Made by a program: the position numbers and the translations under genes | Shown: piece by piece, positions 38,561-47,026 of the stretch | How the letters are laid out: every line of letters begins with the position of its first letter | Position numbering within the stretch: position 1 is the stretch's first letter | Assembly: GCA_963811365.1 (NCBI GenBank) | Contig: CAWEQW010000014.1 | Coordinates: 124,001 to 188,000 of the forward strand | Direction of reading: 5' to 3' | From: CAWEQW01 sp963811365 | GTDB lineage: Bacteria; Actinomycetota; Actinomycetes; Propionibacteriales; Nocardioidaceae | DNA: 64,000 bases | Notes under the pieces: model-generated | Database searches by the model: none | The model's input: the letters and a program-made list of their open reading frames with translations, nothing else | Told to the model about the DNA's origin: nothing

Positions 38561-40215
38561 GCGCAGTCGGGCCGGCACAGCCGCAGGCCGATCGCGTCGA
38601 GCAGCACGGTACGGATCCTCCGGAGGTCGGCGGAGACGTAGGTGGCACCTCCGGTCACGTCGCTGATCGCGCGCAGCGACGCGGCGTCGCCGTCCGGGCC
38701 GTAGGCGACCGCGATCACCGGGACCGGCCGGGCCGGGTCGTCCTCGCGGCGCAGCCGGTCCAGCAGCCCGGACAGCCCGATGCCGTGCGGGTCCTGGTCG
38801 GCGCCGTCGGTGAGCACGACCACCGCGTTGGCGCGGGTCGGGTCGTAGCCGGCACGCACCCTGCGCACCGCCGCCAGCACCGTGTCGTACAGGCCCGTGG
38901 AGCCGTCCGGAACAGGCCGCATGGCGGCCAGGCCGGCGGCGAGCCGCGCCTGCTGACCCCGGTTCAGCGCACCGACCCGGACCAGCTCGCGGTAGTCGGT
39001 GCGGGGGGTGAGGTCGGTGGAGAACTCCCACAGGCCGATCCGAGAGCCCCGGGGCAGGAGCCCCAGCCCCGCAGCCGCGGCGCGCACGGTCAGAGCGAGG
39101 CGGGTGCGGCCGGTGCCCGGCACCGGGTCGGCCATCGAGCCGGAGACGTCGACGACGGCCAAGATCCGCGAGCCGCGGTCGAGGGTCGCGATCATGGAAC
39201 GCGCGGTGTCCACGTCGTCGACGGACGGGGTCGCGACGCCGGCGACCCGCGCAGCGTCGATGCCGGAGACGGCGCGCAGTGCCGCGCCGGCCCGCCCGGA
39301 GGCGTCCCGGAACCCGCGGGCGGCGAGCAGGTGCCGCGCGTCGGGGCCGCGCAGCGCTGCGAGCAGACCGGCCGCGTCGAGGGTGATGTCGGGCGCACCG
39401 CCGGTCACGACGTACGGGTAGTCCAGGGAGGTGCCGGGGGCCGAGGAGTACACCGCGACGACCGGCCGGGTCGACGTGGCGTCGTGGGCCCAGACCACCT
39501 GCTCGGCCACCGGCACCGCCATCCGGCCGCGGGCGAGTCGGGCCGCCGTCGCTGGACGGGTCCCAGTGGTGGCGCTGCGCATCAGGCCGGCCAGGTCACT
39601 GCGGCCGGCGCGCGAGCGGTCGGCGGCGTGCTCGAGGCCGAGCAGCGCGGCGACGGCCGGGGCCGAGCGCGCCGGGTCCGGCCAGCCGGTCCGGACCGGG
39701 CGGGCGGTGGCGCCGGTGCCGAGCACGTCGGACAGATCGACCGACCGGTGGTCGGCCGCCAGGACCGCCGCCGTGCCGGGCGGCACAGCGAGGACCACCG
39801 GGGACGTGGCGACGGGGCCCGCCTCGCTGGCGAACGGTACGCCGGCCGTCTCGGCCTCGCGGACCCATACCGAGGAGTCGGGCACCCACACGTCGAAGGT
39901 GCGCCGGTCCCGCCGGTCGTGTCGCAGCGCGTCCAGCACCTCGGCCGCGGGGCGGGCCTGCACGTCAGCGCGCCAGCACTGGCCGTCCGCGGCGCTGCGC
40001 GCGGTCCGCGCCACCACGGGGGCGAGCTCGGGGGTCACCGCCACCCGGAGCACCCGAGCTCCACCCGGGCACCCATCGGACAGCCGTGACCGCAGCGCGG
40101 CCAACCCCCCGATGCCGGCCACGACCAGCGAGCCGACGACGGCGGCCGCGACCCCCAGCGCTCCCCTCTCGCCCCACGCAGAACGGCGACTGACCTTGCT
40201 CGCATGGCGACCCAT
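38533..40215 (-). CDS. substrate-binding plus von Willebrand factor A domain protein
   Basis: 560 residues from ATG 40215. One N-terminal TM (LGVAAAVVGSLVVAGIGGLAA), then an extracellular periplasmic-binding-like domain (VLRVAVTPELAPVVARTA, SLDYPYVVTGGA) and a C-terminal VWA domain with an intact MIDAS: ILAVVDVSGSMADPV, then GSTGLYDTVLAAVRR, then VVVLTDGADQDP. The pairing is common in actinobacteria, where the function is unknown; metal-dependent adhesion or assembly at the envelope is usual for VWA proteins. Single gene, transcribed away from the biosynthetic cluster boundary. Intact. Confidence 0.85.
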   Translation of the reverse strand: MGRHASKVSRRSAWGERGALGVAAAVVGSLVVAGIGGLAALRSRLSDGCPGGARVLRVAVTPELAPVVARTARSAADGQCWRADVQARPAAEVLDALRHDRRDRRTFDVWVPDSSVWVREAETAGVPFASEAGPVATSPVVLAVPPGTAAVLAADHRSVDLSDVLGTGATARPVRTGWPDPARSAPAVAALLGLEHAADRSRAGRSDLAGLMRSATTGTRPATAARLARGRMAVPVAEQVVWAHDATSTRPVVAVYSSAPGTSLDYPYVVTGGAPDITLDAAGLLAALRGPDARHLLAARGFRDASGRAGAALRAVSGIDAARVAGVATPSVDDVDTARSMIATLDRGSRILAVVDVSGSMADPVPGTGRTRLALTVRAAAAGLGLLPRGSRIGLWEFSTDLTPRTDYRELVRVGALNRGQQARLAAGLAAMRPVPDGSTGLYDTVLAAVRRVRAGYDPTRANAVVVLTDGADQDPHGIGLSGLLDRLRREDDPARPVPVIAVAYGPDGDAASLRAISDVTGGATYVSADLRRIRTVLLDAIGLRLCRPDCADPRRPDPR

Positions 40216-40263
40216 GCACACAGGAGGCCGGGCAGGGCTGCCGTGATACCCGGAGCGGCCGGG

Positions 40264-40566
40264 TCAGTCGGGGAACAGCAGATGCATGCCCGAGATGGCC
40301 TCGGGCCCGTAGCCGACCGAGCCGACCGGCACCGCGCCGCCGATCGCCTCGACGACCGACGCGGTCCACACCGGGCCGAAGCCGCCGCACAGCTCGATCA
40401 GCTGCACCCCGTCGGCGACCATCTCGCGCGCGACCGGCAATGCCTGGGCCGGCTCGCTCACGCCCACCATCAGGGCGGTGAACGTGTCCGAGGCGATCTC
40501 CGTGCGGTGCACGGCCGGGTCGAGACCAGACCCCGTGACGACGAACCCGAACCGCTCAAGCGACAT
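40264..40566 (-). CDS. DUF6506-like small protein at the end of BGC operon A
   Basis: 100 residues, MSLERFGFVVTGSGLDPAVH to ISGMHLLFPD. A compact alpha/beta protein with LMVGVSEPAQALPVAREMV and QLIELCGGFGPVWTASVVEA; the Cys in ELCGGFG is the only obvious reactive residue. The resemblance to the DUF6506 family is by recall of its ELCGGFG signature. The start overlaps the carrier protein gene by 11 bases, which places it inside the operon, so a role in the pathway is likely but undefined. Confidence 0.7.
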   Translation of the reverse strand: MSLERFGFVVTGSGLDPAVHRTEIASDTFTALMVGVSEPAQALPVAREMVADGVQLIELCGGFGPVWTASVVEAIGGAVPVGSVGYGPEAISGMHLLFPD

Positions 40567-40858
40567 CGCTCGACTCCTCCGCGTCCGGCAGCCGGCAGTC
40601 CAGCACGACCTCGGCCAGCTCGTCCAGGGTGATGCCCGGCGGCACGTCGCCGGGGTCCACCACGACGCCGAGCTCGTCCTCCACCTCCGCGACCAGGGTC
40701 GCTGCCACCAGCGAGTCGACGCCGTAGTCCCACAGGGGGACGTCGCGGCGCACCGACGCCGGGTCGGCCGACACGACCTCGGCGAGCACCCCCGCCAGCC
40801 AGGCGGCGACGTCCTCGTGGGCGCGGCCAGACGACCGCATCCGGACCGGGTCAGCCAT
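40556..40858 (-). CDS. acyl carrier protein (BGC carrier 1)
   Basis: 100 residues. After a 15-residue polar lead it has the four-helix carrier fold, with the phosphopantetheine Ser in PLWDYGVDSLVAATLVAEVE (about residue 49). The start overlaps the fatty acyl-AMP ligase stop by eight bases, making that ligase its likely loading enzyme. Phosphopantetheinylation is probably by the PPTase at 51191-51814. It overlaps DUF6506 at its 3' end. Confidence 0.9.
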   Translation of the reverse strand: MADPVRMRSSGRAHEDVAAWLAGVLAEVVSADPASVRRDVPLWDYGVDSLVAATLVAEVEDELGVVVDPGDVPPGITLDELAEVVLDCRLPDAEESSDVA

Positions 40859-42653
40859 GACGTGGCCATCCCGTCAGTACCGCGACGTCCCCCTCCGCGA
40901 GGCGCACCGCGCACTCCTTCCGTCGTACCTTGCCGCTCGTCGTGCGGGGTACCGCGCCCCGGTCGACCACCAGCACCTCGACCTGCACCGGAAGCTCGGT
41001 GGTCACCGCTCGCACCGCCGCGGCGGCCGCCTCTGCAAGCTCCGCGGCGGGAGTGCGCCGATCCGCCTCGACCACCACGCGCACCCGGTCCGGGTCGCCG
41101 GCGTCGGCGAACGCGGCGGCCAGTCCCCACCCCAACGCGGGGTGGGCGTCCAGGACCAGGCGCTCGAAGTCCTGTGGGTAGTAGTTGACACCCCGGATGA
41201 TCACCAGGTCCTTGAGCCGCCCCGTCACCACCAGCTCGCCGTCGTCGAGGAACCCCAGATCGCCGGTCCGCAGCCAGCGCCCTCCCGGCTCGCCGCGCAG
41301 CGCGGCGGCGAACGTCTCGCGGCTCTCCGCCGGCCGACCCCAGTAGCCGTCGCCATTGCTCTCGGCGCGCACCCAGAGCTCGCCGACCTGCCGCCCCGGG
41401 AGCCGGGCGGTGGTCGCCGGGTCGACCGCGACGACCTCCGTCGAAGGGTGCGGACGGCCGGCGCCGACCAGCGCAACGCCGCCCTCGTCGCCGGCGCGAC
41501 GGGCCCACCCGCGGCCGAGCTCCTCGCGGTCGTAACGGGCCACGAACGCGGGGGCGTCGACGTCGTTGCCGCTGACGTAGAGCGTGGACTCTGCCAGGCC
41601 GTACGCCGGCGTGAACGAGGTCGGCGGCAGCCCGCAGCGGCCGAGTGCCTCGCGGACCAGGTCGACGGTCAGCGCCTGGACCGGCTCCGCTCCGCACAGC
41701 GCCATCCGCCAGCCGCTCAGGTCGAGGCCGGCCGCCGCCTCCGGGGTGAGCCTGGCGACCGCGAGCTGGTAGCCGAAGTCCGGGGCGGCGGCGATGGCGT
41801 CTCGCAGCCCGGAGATCGCCTCGAGCCAGCGCTCCGGGCGGACCAGGAAGGTCTCCGGCTCCATCACCACGCCGTCACCTCCGGAGTAGAGCGGCTGCAG
41901 CAGGCCGGAGCACAGACCCATGTCGTGGTACATCGGAAGCCAGCTCACGCAGGTCGAGGCGGGACCGATGGCGTACCGCTCGCTGATCGCCCGCTGGTTG
42001 GCCAGCATCGCCCGGTGCGTGATCACCACGCCACGGGGGACCGACGTGGAGCCCGAGGTGTACTGCAGGAAGGCGGGCAGGGCCGGGTCCACCTCACCGA
42101 GCCCGGGCAGGTCGTCGCGGCCCGCGGCCCCCGGTGCGGGGTCGGCGTCGAGCAGGTGCAGCACGGCCAGCGCCGGGTGCTCCTCGGCGGCGGCCCCGAG
42201 AACCTCGGCCAGCGCGTCGAGCGAGGTCCCGGGCACCACGGCGGCCACCGGCCGGGCGTCCGTGCAGATCGCGGTCAGCCGGCCGAGACGACGGGCCCCG
42301 CGAGGGTCCCGTCCGCGCAGGCCGCCGGTCCGGATCGGTGGCACCGGAACGGCCACGAGACCGGCGTACAGGCAGGCCAGGAAGCCCTTGTGGAAACCGA
42401 GCGCGGGCATCGCCGGCACCAGCACCCGGTCGCCGGGCTCGGCGACCTCCAGCAGCGCGGTGGCCAGGCTACGGGCGTCGCGGTCCAGCTCCGCGGCGGT
42501 GCGGGTCTCGGCGACCTCGCCGTCGCGGTCCAGGGCGGTCAGCACGGTCCGGCCCGGAGTACGCCGAGCGGCCTCGGCCAGGATCGCGGCCACGGTCGGT
42601 GCTGCGAGAGAGGTGCCGGGAGCGGCGGTGGTGCTCAGGACGGACGAGGTCAT
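40851..42653 (-). CDS. fatty acyl-AMP ligase (FAAL, FadD-like)
   Basis: 600 residues from ATG 42653. ANL-superfamily adenylation enzyme. P-loop is LQYTSGSTSVPRGVVITH, the FAAL-type core is WLPMYHDMGLCSGLLQPLYS then FGYQLAVARLTPEAAAGLDL, hinge is GRLKDLVIIRGVNYYPQDFE, and the catalytic Lys is in RTTSGKVRRKE. FAALs make acyl-adenylates from free fatty acids and pass the acyl group to a carrier protein rather than to CoA; the adjacent carrier protein supports that. ATG overlaps the PurF-like stop (ATGA). Intact; chain length is unknown. Confidence 0.9.
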   Translation of the reverse strand: MTSSVLSTTAAPGTSLAAPTVAAILAEAARRTPGRTVLTALDRDGEVAETRTAAELDRDARSLATALLEVAEPGDRVLVPAMPALGFHKGFLACLYAGLVAVPVPPIRTGGLRGRDPRGARRLGRLTAICTDARPVAAVVPGTSLDALAEVLGAAAEEHPALAVLHLLDADPAPGAAGRDDLPGLGEVDPALPAFLQYTSGSTSVPRGVVITHRAMLANQRAISERYAIGPASTCVSWLPMYHDMGLCSGLLQPLYSGGDGVVMEPETFLVRPERWLEAISGLRDAIAAAPDFGYQLAVARLTPEAAAGLDLSGWRMALCGAEPVQALTVDLVREALGRCGLPPTSFTPAYGLAESTLYVSGNDVDAPAFVARYDREELGRGWARRAGDEGGVALVGAGRPHPSTEVVAVDPATTARLPGRQVGELWVRAESNGDGYWGRPAESRETFAAALRGEPGGRWLRTGDLGFLDDGELVVTGRLKDLVIIRGVNYYPQDFERLVLDAHPALGWGLAAAFADAGDPDRVRVVVEADRRTPAAELAEAAAAAVRAVTTELPVQVEVLVVDRGAVPRTTSGKVRRKECAVRLAEGDVAVLTGWPRHG

Positions 42654-44161
42654 GCGACGGCTCCTTGCCTGGGTCGGATGCTGGTCGGGCTGCTGATGAG
42701 CAGCTCGTGCGGGTGGCGCTGGACGGGCAACGGCACCGGCACCGGGTAGCGCCCCGTGATGCAGCCGGTGCAGAACCCCCGCGGGTCCTGCCCGGTCGCG
42801 GCCAGCGCCTCCTCCAGGGGAAGGTAGGCGAGGCTGTCGCAGCCGAGCCGGTCCGCCATCTCCGACAGCGTGGAGACCGCGGCGGCGAGGTCGGCCTGGT
42901 CGCCCGCGTCGATGCCGAGCCGGCAGGGCCACCGCCAAGGTGGCGAGGCGATCCGCAGGTGCACCTCCGCGGCACCGGCCTCGCGCAGCATCCGGACCAC
43001 GGAGCGGGTCGTGGTGCCTCGCACCAGGGAGTCGTCCACGACGACCACCCTCCGGCCGCGGACCAGGCCGGGCACCGCGACCAGCTTGGCCCGCACGGCG
43101 GCCTCGCGCAGGTCCTGGGCCGGCGCCAGGAAGGAGCGCCCCTCCCGGACGAGCCGGATCCCCTCGACGTAGCGCAGGCCGCTGCCCGCGGCGTACCCGC
43201 GCGCGGCGGGCACCGCCGAGGACGGCACGGGGACGACGACGTCACGCGACCCACGGGCCCCCTGCAGGGGCGCGACCGCGGCCAGCAGCTCCCCGGCGCG
43301 GTGCCGGGCCCGCTCGACGGACCGGCCGCCGATGACGGCGTCCGGGCGTGCGAAGTAGACCAGCTCGAACATGCACAGCCGTGGGCCGACCTCGTCGGCG
43401 GGGAAGGGGTGCAGCGACCGCACGCTGTCCCCGTCGAGCACGACCACCTCCCCGGGCTGCACGTCGCGGACCACGACGGCCCCCATCGCGGCCAGGGCCG
43501 GCGTCTCGGAGGCCAGCGCCCAGCCGTCGGCCAGGCGGCCCAGGCTGAGCGGCCGCATGCCGTGCCGGTCCCGGACCCCGTAGACGCGGGTGCCGTCGGT
43601 GAGCACGAGCACGAACGACCCGACGAGCCGGGGCAGCAGCGAGGCGACCGCCTCCTCGAACGCGGCGCGGTGCTCGGGGGTGCTCGCCCGCGGAGCCTCG
43701 GTCAGGCGAGCGGCGAGCAGGGTCGCGACCAGCTCGCTGTCGGTGCGCTCGGGGTCGTCCGGGAGCCCGGCGGACCGGGCGAGCTCGGTGCAGTTGACCA
43801 GGCTGCCGTTGTGCGCCACCGCAAGCCACCGGCCGCCGACCTCGCGCACCACGGGTTGTGCGCCCGCCGCGCCGCGGGTCCCGTACGTCGAGTACCGGAC
43901 GTGACCCACGCCCAGACCGCCGGCGAGCGACTCCACCGTCGCCAACGGGAGCGCCGACCGCACCAGCCCCGGACCGAGCATCACCCTGCGGGTCCCGGCC
44001 ACGGGGTCGGCGACCACGATCCCGGCACTGTCCTCCCCGCGGTGCTGGAGCGCCAGCAGCCCATCGCGCACCAGCCGACCGGCACGGCTGCCGGCGCCGA
44101 GCAGGCCGACCACTCCGCAGGCGTCGCGGGGTCGGTCGTCGGTGAGCGCCGATCGGGTCAT
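42650..44161 (-). CDS. amidophosphoribosyltransferase homologue (PurF-like) inside the BGC
   Basis: 503 residues. Short propeptide, then nucleophile Cys-15 in PRDACGVVGLLG of the Ntn glutaminase domain, with HVRYSTYGTRG and the glutamine-site AVAHNGSLVN. The phosphoribosyltransferase part has the PRPP loop RVVVVDDSLVRGTTTRS. Cys positions matching the [4Fe-4S] ligands of actinobacterial/Bacillus PurF are present (LCMFELVYFARPD, WPCRLGID, FCTGCITGRYP). So it looks catalytically complete. Neighbouring purine genes are absent, and both ends overlap cluster genes, so this is a pathway paralogue, a nitrogen donor or a resistant copy of a target. Whether the genome has another purF cannot be seen here. 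Confidence 0.87.
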   Translation of the reverse strand: MTRSALTDDRPRDACGVVGLLGAGSRAGRLVRDGLLALQHRGEDSAGIVVADPVAGTRRVMLGPGLVRSALPLATVESLAGGLGVGHVRYSTYGTRGAAGAQPVVREVGGRWLAVAHNGSLVNCTELARSAGLPDDPERTDSELVATLLAARLTEAPRASTPEHRAAFEEAVASLLPRLVGSFVLVLTDGTRVYGVRDRHGMRPLSLGRLADGWALASETPALAAMGAVVVRDVQPGEVVVLDGDSVRSLHPFPADEVGPRLCMFELVYFARPDAVIGGRSVERARHRAGELLAAVAPLQGARGSRDVVVPVPSSAVPAARGYAAGSGLRYVEGIRLVREGRSFLAPAQDLREAAVRAKLVAVPGLVRGRRVVVVDDSLVRGTTTRSVVRMLREAGAAEVHLRIASPPWRWPCRLGIDAGDQADLAAAVSTLSEMADRLGCDSLAYLPLEEALAATGQDPRGFCTGCITGRYPVPVPLPVQRHPHELLISSPTSIRPRQGAVA

Positions 44162-44688
44162 CGCGGGCTCCCTGCCGACGTGGTCGCGAGCAGGTCGGCG
44201 AGGTCGTCGATCGTCGGGACGACGATGTCGCTGCAGGACAGCACCGCGAGGTTCTGACGCATGGTCGTGACGGCCACCACGCAACGGCCCGCGGCGTGCC
44301 CGGCCCACATCTCGGCGGCGGTGCCCATGCTCGCCTCATGGCCGGGCAGCCAGGCGAGGCACACGTCGCTGGCCGCGCTGAGAGACACCAGCCGGTCGAA
44401 GACCCCGGTGAGCAGGAGCAGGGGGTCCGCGAGCCGCTCGCGGAGCAGCGTGCCGGCGTCCGCGAGCGCGTCGTGGGCCGCACGGATCCGGTCGGCCTCG
44501 GGCAGCAGCCACTCGACCAACAGCTCGCCCGGGTCGCGCACCTCGGCGTCCGGCCGGTGCGCGAGCACCAGGTCGCGCAGCCGGGCGCGGTAGCCCTGGT
44601 CCGCCAGGTCGCTGCCGCCACGGGACCCCTGCATCGTCCCGGCGAGGAAGAACGTCCGGGCCTCGCGGAGCCGCTCCACGGCGCTCAC
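44158..44688 (-). CDS. nucleoside 2-deoxyribosyltransferase-like protein
   Basis: 176 residues from GTG 44688. TFFLAGTMQGSRGG (residues 12-24) and the later SDVCLAWLPGHEASMGTAAE (about 107-126, with a conserved Glu) correspond to the substrate loop and catalytic Glu region of the Nuc_deoxyri_tr2 and deoxynucleoside-phosphate N-hydrolase fold. These enzymes cleave or transfer at the N-glycosidic bond. It overlaps the PurF-like gene by four bases, and a joint action on a ribosylamine-type intermediate is possible but speculative. Fold assignment is moderately sure; activity is not. Confidence 0.65.
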   Translation of the reverse strand: MSAVERLREARTFFLAGTMQGSRGGSDLADQGYRARLRDLVLAHRPDAEVRDPGELLVEWLLPEADRIRAAHDALADAGTLLRERLADPLLLLTGVFDRLVSLSAASDVCLAWLPGHEASMGTAAEMWAGHAAGRCVVAVTTMRQNLAVLSCSDIVVPTIDDLADLLATTSAGSPR

Positions 44689-45581
44689 TCGTCCACCGCC
44701 GAGTAGTCGGGCAGCTCGAGACCCGGTGGAGCGACCCGGCGGTGGATCCGGACTCCGGCCAGCACGAACTCGACCACGTCCTGCGGTGTCGAGCCCACCG
44801 AGCGCGCGAGCTGCTGCAGGGTGCCGTCGAACCGGGAGCCACCGGGCCGGCTCACCGCACCCTGGTTGTCGCGCGCCACCAGCCCGCCCCGCGCCGGTGG
44901 CCGGCCGTCCGGCTGGGCGGTCAGCGGGTAGACGACCTCGCGGACGTCGAGGGTCTGCGGGTCCACCGCCCGGATCGAGAGGTTGTTCTGCTCCGGGTGC
45001 AGCAGGATCGGTCGCACCACGTCGGCGGGCGGTGGCACCACGTGCAGCTCCTTCTCGGTGTCCAGCGTGAAGAGCCGGCTCACCGCGTAGCCGCCCGAGG
45101 CAGGCTTGAAGCGGATGTACTCCAGGCGCAGCCGGCCGCGGGCCGGGCTCCAGACCGCGCGCACCCGCGCGGGGCGCGGGGTGCCGTCGGCGGCCCGGCG
45201 GACCGGAAGTGCCGGGACGGTGGCCGCGACCGTGCCGCCCGGACGGGCGTCCGCCAGGCGCAGCCGGATCGGCTCGCGGTGCATGAGGTACGGATCCAGC
45301 ACCTCGAGCCCGTCGTCTCGCCGGACGACGGCCGCGACGTGCCGGCCGTCCACGAGGTAGGCCACCTGCGGTCCGCCGGCCGCGGCGAGGCGACGGCCGA
45401 CCTCGAAGGACTGGAAGGCGCAGGAGACGCCGTACGCCGCGGGCACCGGCGTCTCGCCGAAGTACTCGTGGAACTGGGAGGCACTGCTGTACGGGACCTC
45501 GACGACCACCGCGGCGAGCACCCTCGCGAGCAGGTCGGTCCCGGGGTGGTCGGCGGCCTCGGCCCGGCTCACCGCGCTCAC
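44685..45581 (-). CDS. Cys-His-Asp acyltransferase/transglutaminase-like protein
   Basis: 298 residues from GTG 45581. The N-terminal part reads EVPYSSASQFHEYFGETPVP, then AYGVSCAFQSFEVG, AYLVDGRHVAAVV and GLEVLDPYLM. Cys-54, His-81 and Asp-96 are in the order and approximate spacing of the arylamine N-acetyltransferase/transglutaminase triad. NAT-like proteins close amide bonds in ansamycin pathways (RifF), so amide formation from a carrier-bound acyl group is a reasonable guess. The C-terminal half (LRLEYIRFKPASGGYAVSRL onward) is beta-rich and unrecognised. Overlaps both neighbours by four bases. Confidence 0.55.
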   Translation of the reverse strand: MSAVSRAEAADHPGTDLLARVLAAVVVEVPYSSASQFHEYFGETPVPAAYGVSCAFQSFEVGRRLAAAGGPQVAYLVDGRHVAAVVRRDDGLEVLDPYLMHREPIRLRLADARPGGTVAATVPALPVRRAADGTPRPARVRAVWSPARGRLRLEYIRFKPASGGYAVSRLFTLDTEKELHVVPPPADVVRPILLHPEQNNLSIRAVDPQTLDVREVVYPLTAQPDGRPPARGGLVARDNQGAVSRPGGSRFDGTLQQLARSVGSTPQDVVEFVLAGVRIHRRVAPPGLELPDYSAVDE

Positions 45582-46864
45582 GAGAGCCGCCCCAGCTCGC
45601 GGCGCAGCAGTCGGAGGTAGGTGGTCAGCTCGAACTGGGTCAGGCTGCGCGGCGAGTCGATGAAGTCGATGCCGCCCGTGACGTCGGCGACGCCGGAGCG
45701 CTTCGCCTCGGCGAGCCGGCGCGCCTGCGGGGTCCCTTCCTCGGAGCTCCGGATGAAGCGCGCGACCAGCCTGGTCTGCAGATCCACCGTCGGGAAGTGC
45801 CCACCGGTGCCGTCGGTGAGGCCGGCCACGAACAGGTTGTCGTGCCGCCGGGACATCGCCATCAGGTACAGGTCCGGCCGGCCGTCGCGCCACCCGAGGT
45901 GCTCGCCGTCGAGGAACGGCATGCTGATCCGGAACCCGGTGGCGTACACGATCACGTCGACCGCGTCGACGGTGCCGTCCACGAAGTGCACCTTGTCGCC
46001 GTCGAGGCGCTCGATGTCGGGTCGCGGCGAGACCCGGCCGTGGGCCACGTAGTACGGCAGCAGGGAGTTCACGATCGGGGGCGACTCGAGCAGCTTGTGG
46101 TCCGGCGCCGGAAGCCCGAAGTCCTGCGGTCTCCCGAAGGCGACCCGGAGCAGGGCGCGGTACCCGACGCGCACCAGGCCGATCGGCAGCCGCAGCGACT
46201 GGGAGCTCCGGCCGATCTGGTCGACCGGCCTGCCGAACACGAACTTGGGCACGAAGTGGTAGCCCCGACGCATGCTGATCGTCACCGACTCGGCATGGCG
46301 CGCCGCGTCCACCGCGATGTCGCAGCCGGAGTTGCCGGCGCCGACGACCAGCACCCGCTTGCCGTCGAACAGCGAGGGGTCCTCGTAGTCGCGCGAGTGC
46401 AGGCTCGTGCCGTGGAAGGCGCCCGGGTATCCGGGCAGCTGCGGTGACCAGTTGTGGCCGTTCGCGACGATCACGCCCCGGTAGTGGCGCACCGTGCCGT
46501 CGGCGGTCCGGACCCGCCAGCCGGTCTCCTCCGGGTCGACGTGCACGACCTCCTGGCCGAAGCGGATGTGCCCGGTCAGGTCGTGCTCGGCGGCGAACGA
46601 GCGCAGGTAGTCCCGGATCGCCTCGTGGCGCGGGTACACGGGAAGGTCGTCGGCGAGAGGGAAGTCCTCGTAGGCCGTGACCGGCTTCGAGGTGATCGTG
46701 TGCGTGGTCGCGTAGACCGAGCTGCGCGGGTTCGTCCGGTCCCAGATCCCGCCCACCTCGGAGTGCGCTTCGAGCACCTCGAACGCGATCCCCTCGTTCT
46801 GCAGGTTGCGGGCGGCGGCCAGTCCCGAGGGCCCGGCTCCGATCACGGCGTACGGCAGGCTCAT
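45578..46864 (-). CDS. flavin-containing monooxygenase
   Basis: 428 residues from ATG 46864 (MSLPYAVIGAGPSGLAAARN), the FAD GxGxxG fold. The second dinucleotide fold for NADPH is VLVVGAGNSGCDIAVDAAR. The FMO fingerprint FxGxxxHxxx(Y/F) appears as FHGTSLHSRDYED, and ATGF as VIVYATGFRIS. Group B monooxygenases oxidise N or S atoms or do Baeyer-Villiger chemistry. First gene of BGC operon A, starting 67 bases from the palindrome at 46931-46966. An upstream in-frame ATG (46912) would add 16 residues. Intact. Confidence 0.92.
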   Translation of the reverse strand: MSLPYAVIGAGPSGLAAARNLQNEGIAFEVLEAHSEVGGIWDRTNPRSSVYATTHTITSKPVTAYEDFPLADDLPVYPRHEAIRDYLRSFAAEHDLTGHIRFGQEVVHVDPEETGWRVRTADGTVRHYRGVIVANGHNWSPQLPGYPGAFHGTSLHSRDYEDPSLFDGKRVLVVGAGNSGCDIAVDAARHAESVTISMRRGYHFVPKFVFGRPVDQIGRSSQSLRLPIGLVRVGYRALLRVAFGRPQDFGLPAPDHKLLESPPIVNSLLPYYVAHGRVSPRPDIERLDGDKVHFVDGTVDAVDVIVYATGFRISMPFLDGEHLGWRDGRPDLYLMAMSRRHDNLFVAGLTDGTGGHFPTVDLQTRLVARFIRSSEEGTPQARRLAEAKRSGVADVTGGIDFIDSPRSLTQFELTTYLRLLRRELGRLS

Positions 46865-46930
46865 GGGACCCCCCGGCTCGGAGCGGGCGCGGCTCGCCTC
46901 GCTCTTCGACAAACAGGAGCGGGCGCGCAG

Positions 46931-46966
46931 CCGGTTGATACATCGGCCGGCCCGTGTATCAACCGG
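46931..46966. promoter_or_regulatory. 36-bp palindrome in divergent promoter region 1 of the BGC
   Basis: Perfect 12-bp arms CCGGTTGATACA and TGTATCAACCGG around TCGGCCGGCCCG, whose middle eight bases GGCCGGCC are themselves palindromic. It lies 67 bp from the FMO start on one side and 61 bp from the MMPL start on the other. Both strands read TTGATA-N16-TATCAA, close to a sigma-70 -35/-10 pair, so it may serve as operator, promoter or both. The half-sites TGATAC-N14-GTATCA recur at 54947-54972. Confidence 0.8.
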
Positions 46967-47026
46967 GCCGGCAGGCGCTCATCTGCACGTGGGTCCCGGC
47001 CGGGGCCGGACGGGAGCACGCGGGCG

